Shown: in pieces, positions 8,471 to 15,780 of the stretch | Numbering within the stretch: position 1 is the first letter of the stretch | Layout of the letters: each line of letters begins with the position of its first letter | From: Halieaceae bacterium UBA3479 | Lineage (GTDB): Bacteria > Pseudomonadota > Gammaproteobacteria > Pseudomonadales > Halieaceae | Assembly (NCBI GenBank): GCA_002377985.1 | Contig: DFQW01000044.1 | Coordinates: forward strand, 1 to 23,782 | Direction of reading: 5' to 3' | Length of the DNA: 23,782 nucleotides | Notes under the pieces: model-generated | Database searches by the model: none | Told to the model about the DNA's origin: nothing | Seen by the model: the letters and a program-made list of their open reading frames with translations, nothing else | Position numbers and translations under genes: made by a program

Positions 8471-9808
8471 ATGTCTGCAGACGCACAGCCGCCTATCGAT
8501 GCAAAACGCCAATCCGCAACCGGATTAGCGGGCCTGCTTGGCAGCGTCATTAATGCCGGCAAGGATATTCTCGCGCGCCGGCGTCAGGCCGTTGCCGAAG
8601 CCGCTTCCGGCGACCTACTGGCCAAATGTCGACAATTACTCCATCACCGCGGCGAGGCTTCCGGACTGGCCCTCGCCTGTGAGGTCATCGCCGACTATCA
8701 AGCCCTCGATGAACCCAATCAGCTACTCTTCTTCGAGTCGCTGGCGCGGGATTTTGCTGTCGTTGCGGCAGACATCATTAACGCGGCCGAGCACTACAAA
8801 CATCAACCCACTCCAGCACATTTATCTGCCCTAACCAAACTGGTGGAGGCCCCCCGGATAAAATTGTTTCGCCGCATGAATATGGCGCCAGGCGCCACCG
8901 CCGTGCTGGTTGAGATGCGCGGTTCATTGCTCAAATGGCTACCGGAACACCCCCACCTAGAGCCGGTTGGGTCGGATCTCAAGCACCTCTTTGTCTCCTG
9001 GTTCAATCGCGGGTTTCTCGAACTCAGGCTGATCGACTGGAACTCTCCAGCGGCGGTGCTGGAGCGGATCATTCAATACGAATCTGTTCACGAGATTCAG
9101 GGCTGGAGCGACTTACGGTCAAGGCTTCGCGAGAACCGGATGTGCTTCGCTTTTTTTCACCCTGCATTGCCCGATGATCCGCTCGTATTTGTTGAAGTCG
9201 CGCTCACAGCGGGTATTCCAAAAGCCATTGCGCCGTTAATCGAAAAAACAGACGAGCCCGCCAAGCAGAGTGATCTCGATACCGTGGTCTTTTACTCGAT
9301 AAGTAATTGTCATCCCGGTTTAGCCGGTGTTTCTTTTGGCAACTTTCTGATCAAGCAAGTGGTGGAAGAAGTCGGCAAACGGCACCCCAAAACAAAAAGG
9401 TATGTCACTCTCTCACCCATCCCCGGCTTTTGCCAATGGCTCGATAAACAGCAAGATCAATTGGACGTGGACGTGCACGAGCTCCGATCCACCGCGCGGG
9501 TGGAGGGCGTTGACGCGTCTCAGGCCAAGCAAGAGGACACGCTCGCACTGTGCGCCCGGTATCTGGTGAATGAGCGAGGGCCAACGAATTACCCGTTGGA
9601 TCCCGTCGCGCGGTTCCATTTGGGCAATGGCGCCAGCCTCCACGCCATTCATTGGGCGGCGGATTTGAGCGACAAGGGCCTGCACCAATCCGCCGGCCTC
9701 ATGGTCAATTATCTTTACGACCTTGGTAGCATCGAGGAGAACCACGATGCCTATTTTGACCAAGGTGAAGTGGCAATTTCACGGCATGTTGCCAAGTGGC
9801 TGAAATAA
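8471..9808 (+). CDS. Malonyl-CoA decarboxylase
   Basis: The 445-residue protein matches the malonyl-CoA decarboxylase family (PF05292): an N-terminal helical region (about 1-170) and a GNAT-like C-terminal catalytic domain. Conserved stretches are HPALPDDPLVFVEVAL (230-245), FYSISNC (274-280), VSFGNFLIKQVV, the catalytic serine in TLSPIPGF (Ser315) and the catalytic histidine in RFHLGNGA (His383). It converts malonyl-CoA to acetyl-CoA and CO2. The ribosome binding site is poor (AAGG directly abuts the ATG), but no other nearby start exists. No malonyl-CoA synthetase or malonate carrier of the Mat type is adjacent, so a role in fatty-acid or odd-chain metabolism is as likely as malonate use. 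Confidence 0.92.
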   Translation: MSADAQPPIDAKRQSATGLAGLLGSVINAGKDILARRRQAVAEAASGDLLAKCRQLLHHRGEASGLALACEVIADYQALDEPNQLLFFESLARDFAVVAADIINAAEHYKHQPTPAHLSALTKLVEAPRIKLFRRMNMAPGATAVLVEMRGSLLKWLPEHPHLEPVGSDLKHLFVSWFNRGFLELRLIDWNSPAAVLERIIQYESVHEIQGWSDLRSRLRENRMCFAFFHPALPDDPLVFVEVALTAGIPKAIAPLIEKTDEPAKQSDLDTVVFYSISNCHPGLAGVSFGNFLIKQVVEEVGKRHPKTKRYVTLSPIPGFCQWLDKQQDQLDVDVHELRSTARVEGVDASQAKQEDTLALCARYLVNERGPTNYPLDPVARFHLGNGASLHAIHWAADLSDKGLHQSAGLMVNYLYDLGSIEENHDAYFDQGEVAISRHVAKWLK

Positions 9809-9929
9809 CCGCTGGCACCTGTCACGACCGATCGACAAACACTGGTAAAGCCAGCCATCGCCGGTATGATTCAATCGAGTAGCGACCGTTGAGGGGCGCG
9901 CCACAATAATAGTTAGGCGGTAATACTCT

Positions 9930-11201
9930 ATGGCATTTGATACGTCGCAGTTCCGCGAATTCCGCTACGGCTGGCCGGTCGTATTGGCATCTACTTTTGG
10001 CATTTCTCTGGGCATGTCGCCGCTGCCCTTTTACACGATTGGCGTCTTTGCCCAGCCCCTCGCGCAAGAGTTTGGCTGGGGCATCGACCAAATTATGTTT
10101 GGACTGGTGCCCTTTTGCGTCGTGACTGTGATCAGCGCGCCGATGGCTGGCTATCTGTCCGATCGCTACGGTGTGCGCAAGGTGGCCCTGATCTCCATGT
10201 TGACCTTTGCGCTGGGCATGATGCTATTTTCGCTGAATAACGGCTCGCACACGCTTTACCTGTTCCTGTGGGGGTTATTGTCCGCACTCAGCGCAGGCAC
10301 GTTACCCATCACTTTTACCAAAGCGATTTCGCGCTGGTTCCATGAAAAACGCGGTCTGGCATTGGGTATCGCCCTGGTGGGTACAGGCATTGGCGGCGCG
10401 CTGGCCAAGCTGATCGCCGAAGAACTGATCAATAGCGTTGGCTGGCGCATGGCCTACGTGGGCATCGGTTTCCTGCCATTGATAGTCGCCCTACCCATCG
10501 CCCTCTTTGCGTTCCATGACGTGGATGACCCCAAGGTGGCCAAGCGGGCGGAGGGCCTTGCTGGGCTAAGCCGCGAGACGGGCAACACGATCCAGCAGTA
10601 CGGCTTCACCTTTGCGCAGGCCATTAGGGACTGGCGACTGTGGTTACTCGGCGCGATCTTCCTGCCCCTGTCTTTTGCCATTGGCGGCCCAATTCCTAAT
10701 CTGGAAACCATGCTGGGCTCCAAAGGCTTTGACCGCGGCGACGCGGTATTACTGGCAAGCTTTTTAGGCTACTCGGTCTACGCCGGCCGACTGATAGCAG
10801 GCTATCTACTGGACTTTATTTGGGCACCCGCGATCGCCTGTGCACTGATGATCATGCCGGCGATCTCCATGATGATGTTCGCCGGCGCTGACCCCAGCTA
10901 CAGTCAGATGGTCATTGCCATCGTATTGTTGGGTGTAGCGGCAGGGGTTGAGTACGACCTGCTGGCGTATCTGGTGTCCCGCTACTTCGGCGTGCGCAGC
11001 TACGCGCGGATCTACGGCGCGCTTTATGCGCTGTTTGGCCTTGGAGCCGGCTTCGGGCCCGCCGCCTTTGGCGCGGTGTACAGTAATACCGGGTCCTACG
11101 ACCAAGCACTCTACTACTCCATGTGGGGCTTCATCGTCTGCTCGCTGGCACTGCTCTTGCTGGGCCGCTACCGAGACGAGCAACTCAAGGCAATGGTCTG
11201 A
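9930..11201 (+). CDS. MFS transporter, monocarboxylate/oxalate-formate antiporter-like
   Basis: The 423-residue protein has about 12 hydrophobic membrane segments and a central loop near residues 200-230. The MFS loop 2-3 motif appears as GYLSDRYGVRKV, and GRLIAGYLLD is the repeat counterpart in the second half. The N-terminal FRYGWPVVLASTFGISLGMSP resembles MFS carriers for small organic acids. Its substrate cannot be read from sequence. It follows malonyl-CoA decarboxylase after 121 bases and precedes an AhpD-like gene by 7 bases, so it is probably cotranscribed with the latter. Confidence 0.85.
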   Translation: MAFDTSQFREFRYGWPVVLASTFGISLGMSPLPFYTIGVFAQPLAQEFGWGIDQIMFGLVPFCVVTVISAPMAGYLSDRYGVRKVALISMLTFALGMMLFSLNNGSHTLYLFLWGLLSALSAGTLPITFTKAISRWFHEKRGLALGIALVGTGIGGALAKLIAEELINSVGWRMAYVGIGFLPLIVALPIALFAFHDVDDPKVAKRAEGLAGLSRETGNTIQQYGFTFAQAIRDWRLWLLGAIFLPLSFAIGGPIPNLETMLGSKGFDRGDAVLLASFLGYSVYAGRLIAGYLLDFIWAPAIACALMIMPAISMMMFAGADPSYSQMVIAIVLLGVAAGVEYDLLAYLVSRYFGVRSYARIYGALYALFGLGAGFGPAAFGAVYSNTGSYDQALYYSMWGFIVCSLALLLLGRYRDEQLKAMV

Positions 11202-11208
11202 CGCCGAA

Positions 11209-11778
11209 ATGAAGCCTGAACCCGCGCTGAAGCGAATCGATGCGGCTGACATGCCAGAGGACATTGCCTCGGCATGGGAGGCATCGATGGCGCTCCGCGG
11301 GGACGCCACGTTCTTTGAGGTTTTCGCGAATCATCCTGATCTTTATCGCTGGTATGTGGGCTCTTTCTACGGAGAGGTCTTTCGCGGCGGCACCGTCGCA
11401 CAACCCTACAAAGAACTCTTGAGACTCAGGCTCTCTACCCTGCACGGTTGCCGCTTCTGTAATCAGGGCAATCGCCGAGACGCACTAGCAGCGGGGCTCA
11501 CCGAAGCACAGATTGACGCGTTTGACGACCCCGAGACCGGCCCCTTCACCGACGCCGAGAAGGCGGTGCTCGCACTGGGAGAACAGCTCGCCCTCACCCA
11601 GCCTGAGGGCACACTGGATCCGGTACTGCACCGGGAACTTGCCAACCACTTCAGCGATGCCGAAATCCTGGAGCTGGGACTGGTGGGCGGCATTCTGGCG
11701 GGGGTCGCCAAGTTTATGTTCGCCTACGATCTGGTAGAAAAGGAGGACGCCTGCCCTTTTCATCCGGCGAGCGCCTGA
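11209..11778 (+). CDS. Carboxymuconolactone decarboxylase / AhpD-like protein
   Basis: The 189-residue helical protein carries the AhpD-type signature: Glu69, then Cys81 and Cys84 in GCRFC, followed by DALAAGLTEAQIDAF, which is typical of the family. The histidine normally four residues after the second cysteine is Asn88 here. Family members act as thiol peroxidase partners or as gamma-carboxymuconolactone decarboxylases; the CxxC favours a redox role. It starts 7 bases after the MFS gene stop with no clear ribosome binding site, suggesting coupling. The frame is open far upstream inside the MFS gene, but those residues are a shadow. Family call firm, function unknown. Confidence 0.85.
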   Translation: MKPEPALKRIDAADMPEDIASAWEASMALRGDATFFEVFANHPDLYRWYVGSFYGEVFRGGTVAQPYKELLRLRLSTLHGCRFCNQGNRRDALAAGLTEAQIDAFDDPETGPFTDAEKAVLALGEQLALTQPEGTLDPVLHRELANHFSDAEILELGLVGGILAGVAKFMFAYDLVEKEDACPFHPASA

Positions 11779-11925
11779 GCCAACTCGTTGCTCGAGTAAG
11801 CTTGACTCTTGCTCCCACATACCTGTCCGGGGGGATTTCTTGGCTAACGGATAGACACTAGCCGAACCTTTATTGCAGAGCTCGTTTCAAACCCTGGCTG
11901 CCGTCCCATTGGCTCACTGACAGCG

Positions 11926-11954
11926 TTTACATCGCCCTTCACCGACGCTAACAT
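11926..11954 (+). promoter_or_regulatory. Candidate sigma70 promoter of the first cupin gene
   Basis: TTTACA (-35, 11926-11931) and TAACAT (-10, 11949-11954) are separated by exactly 17 bases. The -10 box overlaps the left arm of the palindrome at 11951-11968, an arrangement expected for repression. Predicted from sequence only. Confidence 0.4.
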
Positions 11955-11968
11955 GTCACATGACATGT
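11951..11968. promoter_or_regulatory. Palindromic operator A (shared with the LDI-like gene)
   Basis: ACATGTCA-CA-TGACATGT is a perfect 8-bp inverted repeat with a 2-base spacer, preceded by GCTA. The same element with one changed arm base and a different spacer lies at 13117-13134. It overlaps the candidate -10 box and ends 12 bases before the cupin start codon. The size and symmetry suit a TetR- or IclR-type dimer, and no such regulator is encoded in the window. Confidence 0.75.
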
Positions 11969-11980
11969 GGAGCGAGTGAT

Positions 11981-12415
11981 ATGGCCGAAGACACAGGTAA
12001 ATCATCGGGTTCAGCCTTACCAATTCCTGTCGACCAGCGACGCCTAGCGGGTGAGGGTCTCACCGCTGGCGACCTGTCTGAGTTTGACGATGAAGGTGTC
12101 ACGCCCGAGGACGAGTCAGCAGATTTCCGAACTCATAACTTCCACACGGGCAACATTATGGTGTCCGTGTATGAGGCCGGACCCGGAAAAGTCAGAATTG
12201 ACGGCTCCGTTTACGATGAATTTATCACCATCCTTGAGGGCAGATTGATCCTGACACCCGACAGTGGTGGTGAGTATGAATACAAGGCCGGTGACTCGCT
12301 GGTAGTCCCTAAAGGCTATCAAGGGGGCTGGGAAATGCCTGAGCGGTACCGCGAACTAATAGTCGTGGATACTGAATTCATGCGGCAGGCAGATCCCAAC
12401 GAGAGAAACTCCTAG
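11981..12415 (+). CDS. Cytoplasmic cupin-domain protein (cupin_3/DUF861-like)
   Basis: The 144-residue protein has one cupin barrel in its C-terminal half: DEFITILEGRLILT, then AGDSLVVPKGYQGGWEM. No signal peptide is present. The usual first-motif HxH metal ligands are absent, so metal binding is doubtful. The ATG at 11981 is preferred (GGAG 8 bases upstream); an in-frame ATG at 11960 falls inside the operator. It resembles the two secreted cupins at 18440-18904 and 19015-19476, sharing the (V/M)PKG(F/Y)xGxW signature. Operator A lies directly in front of it. The function is unknown; related domains occur in ureidoglycine aminohydrolases. Confidence 0.8.
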   Translation: MAEDTGKSSGSALPIPVDQRRLAGEGLTAGDLSEFDDEGVTPEDESADFRTHNFHTGNIMVSVYEAGPGKVRIDGSVYDEFITILEGRLILTPDSGGEYEYKAGDSLVVPKGYQGGWEMPERYRELIVVDTEFMRQADPNERNS

Positions 12416-12430
12416 CGTCTACCCTTAGCG

Positions 12431-12748
12431 CTATTGCCGAAATCCTCGCAATAAAGACGCGACATTATCGCCCAGCGCTGAGACCGCATACCCCCCCTCA
12501 AACACGAACACCGTCGGTAACCCGATGGCTTCGATCTGCTCACCCAACATGACGTAATCCTCGTTCTGCAAACAGAAGGACGAGATTGGATCGTCAACGA
12601 AAGTGTCCATCCCAACAGATACCACGAGAAAGTCAGGCTCGGATCGACCGACAAATTCAATGGCCTTAGACAAAGTTTCGCTCCACTGCGCACAAGCGGT
12701 ACCCGCCGGCAAAGGCAAATTCAAATTGAACCCGCGTCCTTCCCCAAT
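12431..12748 (-). pseudogene. 5'-truncated remnant of an acetylpolyamine amidohydrolase-like gene
   Basis: About 105 codons match the C-terminus of the intact deacetylase at 17310-18338: GFNLNLPLPAGTA, LSKAIEFVG, VSVGMDTFVDDPISSF and FEGGYAVSALG all recur. The zinc-ligand aspartate and the EGGY tyrosine are kept, but the HH dyad and the first zinc site (DxH) are missing. Homology stops at an in-frame stop at 12749-12751. DNA similarity to the intact copy is clearly below identity, so it is a diverged paralogue rather than a recent copy. It ends 15 bases after the convergent cupin gene. Confidence 0.85.
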
Positions 12749-12766
12749 TCAGCAGCCAGCCGCTAA

Positions 12767-12982
12767 CCTCTTCCCGGACACGTGCAGTTGTCTTGGGTAC
12801 TTGACCTACCCATGCCCTACGTTTTTGCCGCCCTAGAACACGATGAACAACCGAGCCTGCGACTTAGCACAGAGATCATCAATATCGATCCCGAGGCCGT
12901 GTCCATCGGCATGGCGGTACAGGTGGTGTTTAAACAGCAAGAAGAGATTTACCTTCCGCTGTTTGAACCGCAAGAACGCTAG
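12767..12982 (+). pseudogene. 5'-truncated remnant of a DUF35 / OB-fold acyl-CoA-associated protein
   Basis: An open frame following a stop at 12764 encodes about 71 residues. From Met at 12812 it reads like the C-terminal OB-fold of DUF35 proteins: PYVFAALEHDEQPSL, then IDPEAVSIGMAVQVVF, and the terminal strand EEIYLPLFEP. Full-length members have an N-terminal zinc ribbon with four cysteines, absent here. DUF35 proteins usually partner thiolases or MaoC-like hydratases in side-chain beta-oxidation. A start such as GTG at 12782 could still be used, so a short expressed domain cannot be excluded. Confidence 0.65.
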
Positions 12983-13081
12983 CCGGCGTTCCCCACTCTC
13001 ACTTGACGTGATCCCATCGGAAAAAACGTTTGATGAAGCGTTCTCCACCAGGAACATAAGCGCCGGTTGTGCCACTCGAGC

Positions 13082-13110
13082 CTGACAATTAGGGCCATTC
13101 TGATTAAACT
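13082..13110 (+). promoter_or_regulatory. Candidate sigma70 promoter of the LDI-like gene
   Basis: CTGACA (-35, 13082-13087) and TAAACT (-10, 13105-13110) are 17 bases apart. The transcription start would then fall inside palindrome B. An alternative is TTGACA at 13126-13131 inside the palindrome with CATATAAA at 13151-13158, but its spacing of 18-21 bases is less favourable. Confidence 0.3.
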
Positions 13111-13116
13111 AAGCTA

Positions 13117-13134
13117 ACATGTCATTTGACATGC
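13117..13134. promoter_or_regulatory. Palindromic operator B, upstream of the LDI-like gene
   Basis: ACATGTCA-TT-TGACATGC is an inverted repeat with 7 perfect arm pairs, preceded by GCTA exactly as in operator A (11951-11968). The two copies differ only in the 2-base spacer and the last arm base, while flanking bases differ, so the conserved block is the element itself. It lies 56 bases upstream of the GTG start of the LDI-like gene. Confidence 0.75.
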
Positions 13135-13190
13135 GGGCATCAAGGCCGGGCATATAAAGCATTAAACTTTTGTAACCTTTGGAGAGCGCA

Positions 13191-14816
13191 GTGAGAGCGT
13201 TATCAACCTCAGCGACCCTGCTGATCGCACTGATGAATCCCGGTGTTGGCTTCGCGGCTGACATCAATCCCGAGGACTACCGCGCCCTATCCACCAAACA
13301 AATGGGCCACGTGCGCCACATGATCAACATAGCGAACCAACTCGACGGGGATTTTTCCTTGATGGGTGAGTTCGATCCCGTTTACTACATGAGCTTCCAC
13401 GCCTATCAGTTTCAGTTTGCGTTCGCGGCCTACGCACTGGCCAGCGCCCATTACCACTACACCCCTGCCCACCGCGATCTCTATCAGAAAGCGTCGAACA
13501 GGCTGATCAAAAGGATGATCTACAAGGACGTGTGGGACTACTGGGCACACACCAGCAAATTCGATCTTACAGATCGAACTGAAGACGCTTTCGGCCTTGA
13601 GACCATGATCAGCCGCACCGAGGAGGATTGGTACGGCTGGATCGATCCCAATATCAAGAAGAACATTATGTATAGCGGCCACCTCCTGCAAATGGTGGGC
13701 CTACACGCGATGCTGTTCGACGACCACCGCTACGACGAACCGGGCTCTCTCACTTTTCGCTTCGCGCCGGTCGAATATGGTCAGGACCCAATCGAGATGG
13801 AATACGACCATCACCGACTGGCGAAGGTCATCTATGACCAGTTCGCAGAGGATCATTTTCGTGGGATCGAGTGTGAGCGCAACGCCGTCTACGCGGAGTG
13901 CAACCAACATCCAATCCTCGGGCTCATGCACTACGACTTCAAGCACGGCACCAGCTTCTCGCTGGAGGTCCGGCGAGAGTTCAAGAAGACAATGGAGGCG
14001 CGGCACTATGTGAATCCCGAGACGCACACGACGATGTATTTCCTGAAGGTCAGAGAGGACGAGGTCGTCCCGGCGACCTATGCATGGGCCGACGGCTGGA
14101 ATGGCCATGCACAGCATGCTTGGGACAAAGAGTACATCGAGAGTCTCTACCCGCATCAGCGCGAGCGCTACATCCCGTCGATGTTGCGAGGGTGGCCCTT
14201 CTGGCCCATGGGTTGGACTGCGTCCTTCGACTTTGGTTGGTTCGCACTGCTGGCGTCCGAGGTCGGTGATGTCGAGACGGTGCAGACAATGGCCGACTAC
14301 GCCGATGCACACTTTGAGCCGACCTGGAGGGATGGGGGCTACTACTATCCGAGTACCGATTACTACATTTTTAACTACTTCCGAGACTGGCTGGGATACA
14401 TTCACAACGTCGGCCCGGTGACCGGCAACGTGTTGGTCGGCTTTGCGCGCATTAATCCGAAGGACGGACTCTGGGAAATCTACAATCGCCCATGGGAGAA
14501 GTCACACTTCGCCGAGCCCTTCATTAGCGACGTCGACTACTTGCAGGCCAGCGTCACGAGAGCCGTTTTTGATAACAAAAAAGATGCACTGGTTGTCACG
14601 CTGGCGCCCGGGCCTGTTGAGAGCACCGAGGTCTCGTTCACTGTCCATCAGTTGGCAGCCACCAAGACCTATGAGTTGATCAAGGACGGCAAATCCCTAG
14701 GTGATATCAGCAAAAATCAACCGTTACCACCCGGCACCCTGTGGCGGGATGACGGCGCTTTGCTCATCACAACGGCTTTACGCGAGCAACACTCCTTTAT
14801 CATCAAAGCGAAATAG
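13191..14816 (+). CDS. Secreted linalool dehydratase/isomerase-like protein
   Basis: The 541-residue protein resembles linalool dehydratase/isomerase (LDI) of Castellaniella defragrans, a periplasmic cofactor-free lyase that interconverts tertiary and primary monoterpene alcohols and forms myrcene. Shared with LDI as I recall it: NIMYSGHL (158-165, LDI NIMYKGHL; catalytic Met/His spacing kept as Met160/His164) and GIECERNAVYAEC (225-237), where Cys228 and Cys237 keep the spacing of the catalytic Cys171/Cys180. HGTSF follows at 252-256. Residues 1-22 are a Sec signal peptide (cleavage near GFA-A). GTG at 13191 is chosen because GGAG lies 6 bases upstream. It is about 145 residues longer than LDI, including about 20 between the Met/His and Cys motifs. 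These are the only two cysteines; counterparts of the LDI structural disulfide are absent. The substrate is unknown. Confidence 0.85.
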   Translation: MRALSTSATLLIALMNPGVGFAADINPEDYRALSTKQMGHVRHMINIANQLDGDFSLMGEFDPVYYMSFHAYQFQFAFAAYALASAHYHYTPAHRDLYQKASNRLIKRMIYKDVWDYWAHTSKFDLTDRTEDAFGLETMISRTEEDWYGWIDPNIKKNIMYSGHLLQMVGLHAMLFDDHRYDEPGSLTFRFAPVEYGQDPIEMEYDHHRLAKVIYDQFAEDHFRGIECERNAVYAECNQHPILGLMHYDFKHGTSFSLEVRREFKKTMEARHYVNPETHTTMYFLKVREDEVVPATYAWADGWNGHAQHAWDKEYIESLYPHQRERYIPSMLRGWPFWPMGWTASFDFGWFALLASEVGDVETVQTMADYADAHFEPTWRDGGYYYPSTDYYIFNYFRDWLGYIHNVGPVTGNVLVGFARINPKDGLWEIYNRPWEKSHFAEPFISDVDYLQASVTRAVFDNKKDALVVTLAPGPVESTEVSFTVHQLAATKTYELIKDGKSLGDISKNQPLPPGTLWRDDGALLITTALREQHSFIIKAK

Positions 14817-14845
14817 AAGCACACTGCCGGGAGGGTAAAGACCAT

Positions 14846-15622
14846 ATGCGCAGCGCACTACGACATCTCGTCTCGCTCGCCCTTGTACTTGCGCTGGTAG
14901 CTTGCGGGGCCAAGGAACTCGACTCCTCTTCAACGGATGCGCTTGAACCTGCTCTGGTGAAGGAGTACCTCCTTGCACACCCAGAAATCGTGCTCGATAA
15001 CCCTGAAGTGAGCGATGCCATTCACAAAGCACACCTCCGCCGCGAACAGGGTCGCACTGCCACGCAACGGCGGGCCGTATTGAATGCTCACAGTGAACTG
15101 CTTGAATCACCGTTTACGCCCTTTTCGGGGAGTGCCGACACTGACCTGACCGTAATCGAATTCTTCGACTATCAATGTGCACCTTGCCGGGCCAGTTACC
15201 CGGAACTGCAACAGGCTCGATCCAACGAGCCCAACGTCCGCTACCTATATGGCCAACTCCCCATCTATGGCAGTCATTCGATCATGGCTGCGCGTGCCGC
15301 CATCGCGGCTCACCGGCAGGGTCTTTTCGAGGTGTTTCACCACACGCTGATGACTACCGATACGGTGTTGGATCTGGAAATGATTTTTGCGAGTGCTGAA
15401 GAAGCGGGGCTCGACGTTAAGAAACTTCAGGCAGACATGCGTGACCCGCTTGCCCATCAATATCTCGAGGAAGTTCGTGCACTGGCTGAAGCGCTCAATG
15501 TAACGGGCACGCCGTCGTTCATCGTGGGCGATGCGAAGTTGAGCGGCGGAATAACAGCTACTGACCTGACGTTGGAAATCGAACGACAACGCGCGCGGCT
15601 TGCTCACTCTGCCCAGTCTTAG
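14846..15622 (+). CDS. DsbA-family thiol-disulfide oxidoreductase, lipoprotein
   Basis: The 258-residue protein has a lipoprotein signal with lipobox LVAC (Cys20; no Asp at +2, so outer-membrane sorting is likely). An N-terminal helical segment EYLLAHPEIV (40-49) resembles the oligomerisation arm of Com1/ScsC proteins. The thioredoxin-fold domain carries FFDYQCAPC (Cys111, Cys114) and the cis-proline loop GTPSF (Pro223). It starts 29 bases after the LDI-like gene with GGAGG upstream, so the two are likely cotranscribed. Whether it is an oxidase, reductase or isomerase cannot be decided from the CAPC motif. Its obvious local client is the LDI-like enzyme. Confidence 0.9.
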   Translation: MRSALRHLVSLALVLALVACGAKELDSSSTDALEPALVKEYLLAHPEIVLDNPEVSDAIHKAHLRREQGRTATQRRAVLNAHSELLESPFTPFSGSADTDLTVIEFFDYQCAPCRASYPELQQARSNEPNVRYLYGQLPIYGSHSIMAARAAIAAHRQGLFEVFHHTLMTTDTVLDLEMIFASAEEAGLDVKKLQADMRDPLAHQYLEEVRALAEALNVTGTPSFIVGDAKLSGGITATDLTLEIERQRARLAHSAQS

Positions 15623-15649
15623 AGAATCGGAACGGCGCGGGTCTCATTT

Positions 15650-15678
15650 TTTTCACTATTGTAAAGTCAACATATAAT
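15650..15678 (+). promoter_or_regulatory. Candidate sigma70 promoter of the amidase gene
   Basis: A consensus -10 box TATAAT (15673-15678) lies 17 bases downstream of TTTTCA (15650-15655). The start codon of the amidase follows about 100 bases later. This suggests the amidase can be transcribed independently of the LDI-like/DsbA pair. Confidence 0.45.
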
Positions 15679-15780
15679 CGCCGGCAGCACAACAGTCTCT
15701 GCCCCCAAGCCGCGATCCCACACATCGACACTCAGCTCCCAGAAAACCGCTACCACGTTTGATGAAGAGGGCGTGCAACA

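Noticed and set aside
8471..11201. Malonate utilisation (Mat) operon
   Set aside because: Malonyl-CoA decarboxylase and a carrier are present, but there is no adjacent malonyl-CoA synthetase, and the carrier looks MFS rather than MatC type.
12833..13085. Overlapping open frames on both strands between the remnants and the LDI-like gene
   Set aside because: They overlap the DUF35-like remnant, have no ribosome binding site and no recognisable motif; the part after 12982 looks like ordinary intergenic sequence.
13701..14405. Long minus-strand open frame opposite the LDI-like gene
   Set aside because: It lies wholly inside a gene with clear family motifs and a signal peptide; the antisense protein shows no recognisable domain.
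15619..15655. Possible terminator after the DsbA-like gene (GAGA ... TCTC followed by T-rich sequence)
   Set aside because: Only 4 base pairs with a long loop could form; the T-run is better explained as part of the AT-rich promoter upstream of the amidase.
13025..15766. Shared 13-base string ACGTTTGATGAAG before the LDI-like gene and before the amidase
   Set aside because: A direct repeat this short is expected by chance a few times in 24 kb, and it has no symmetry or consistent promoter position.
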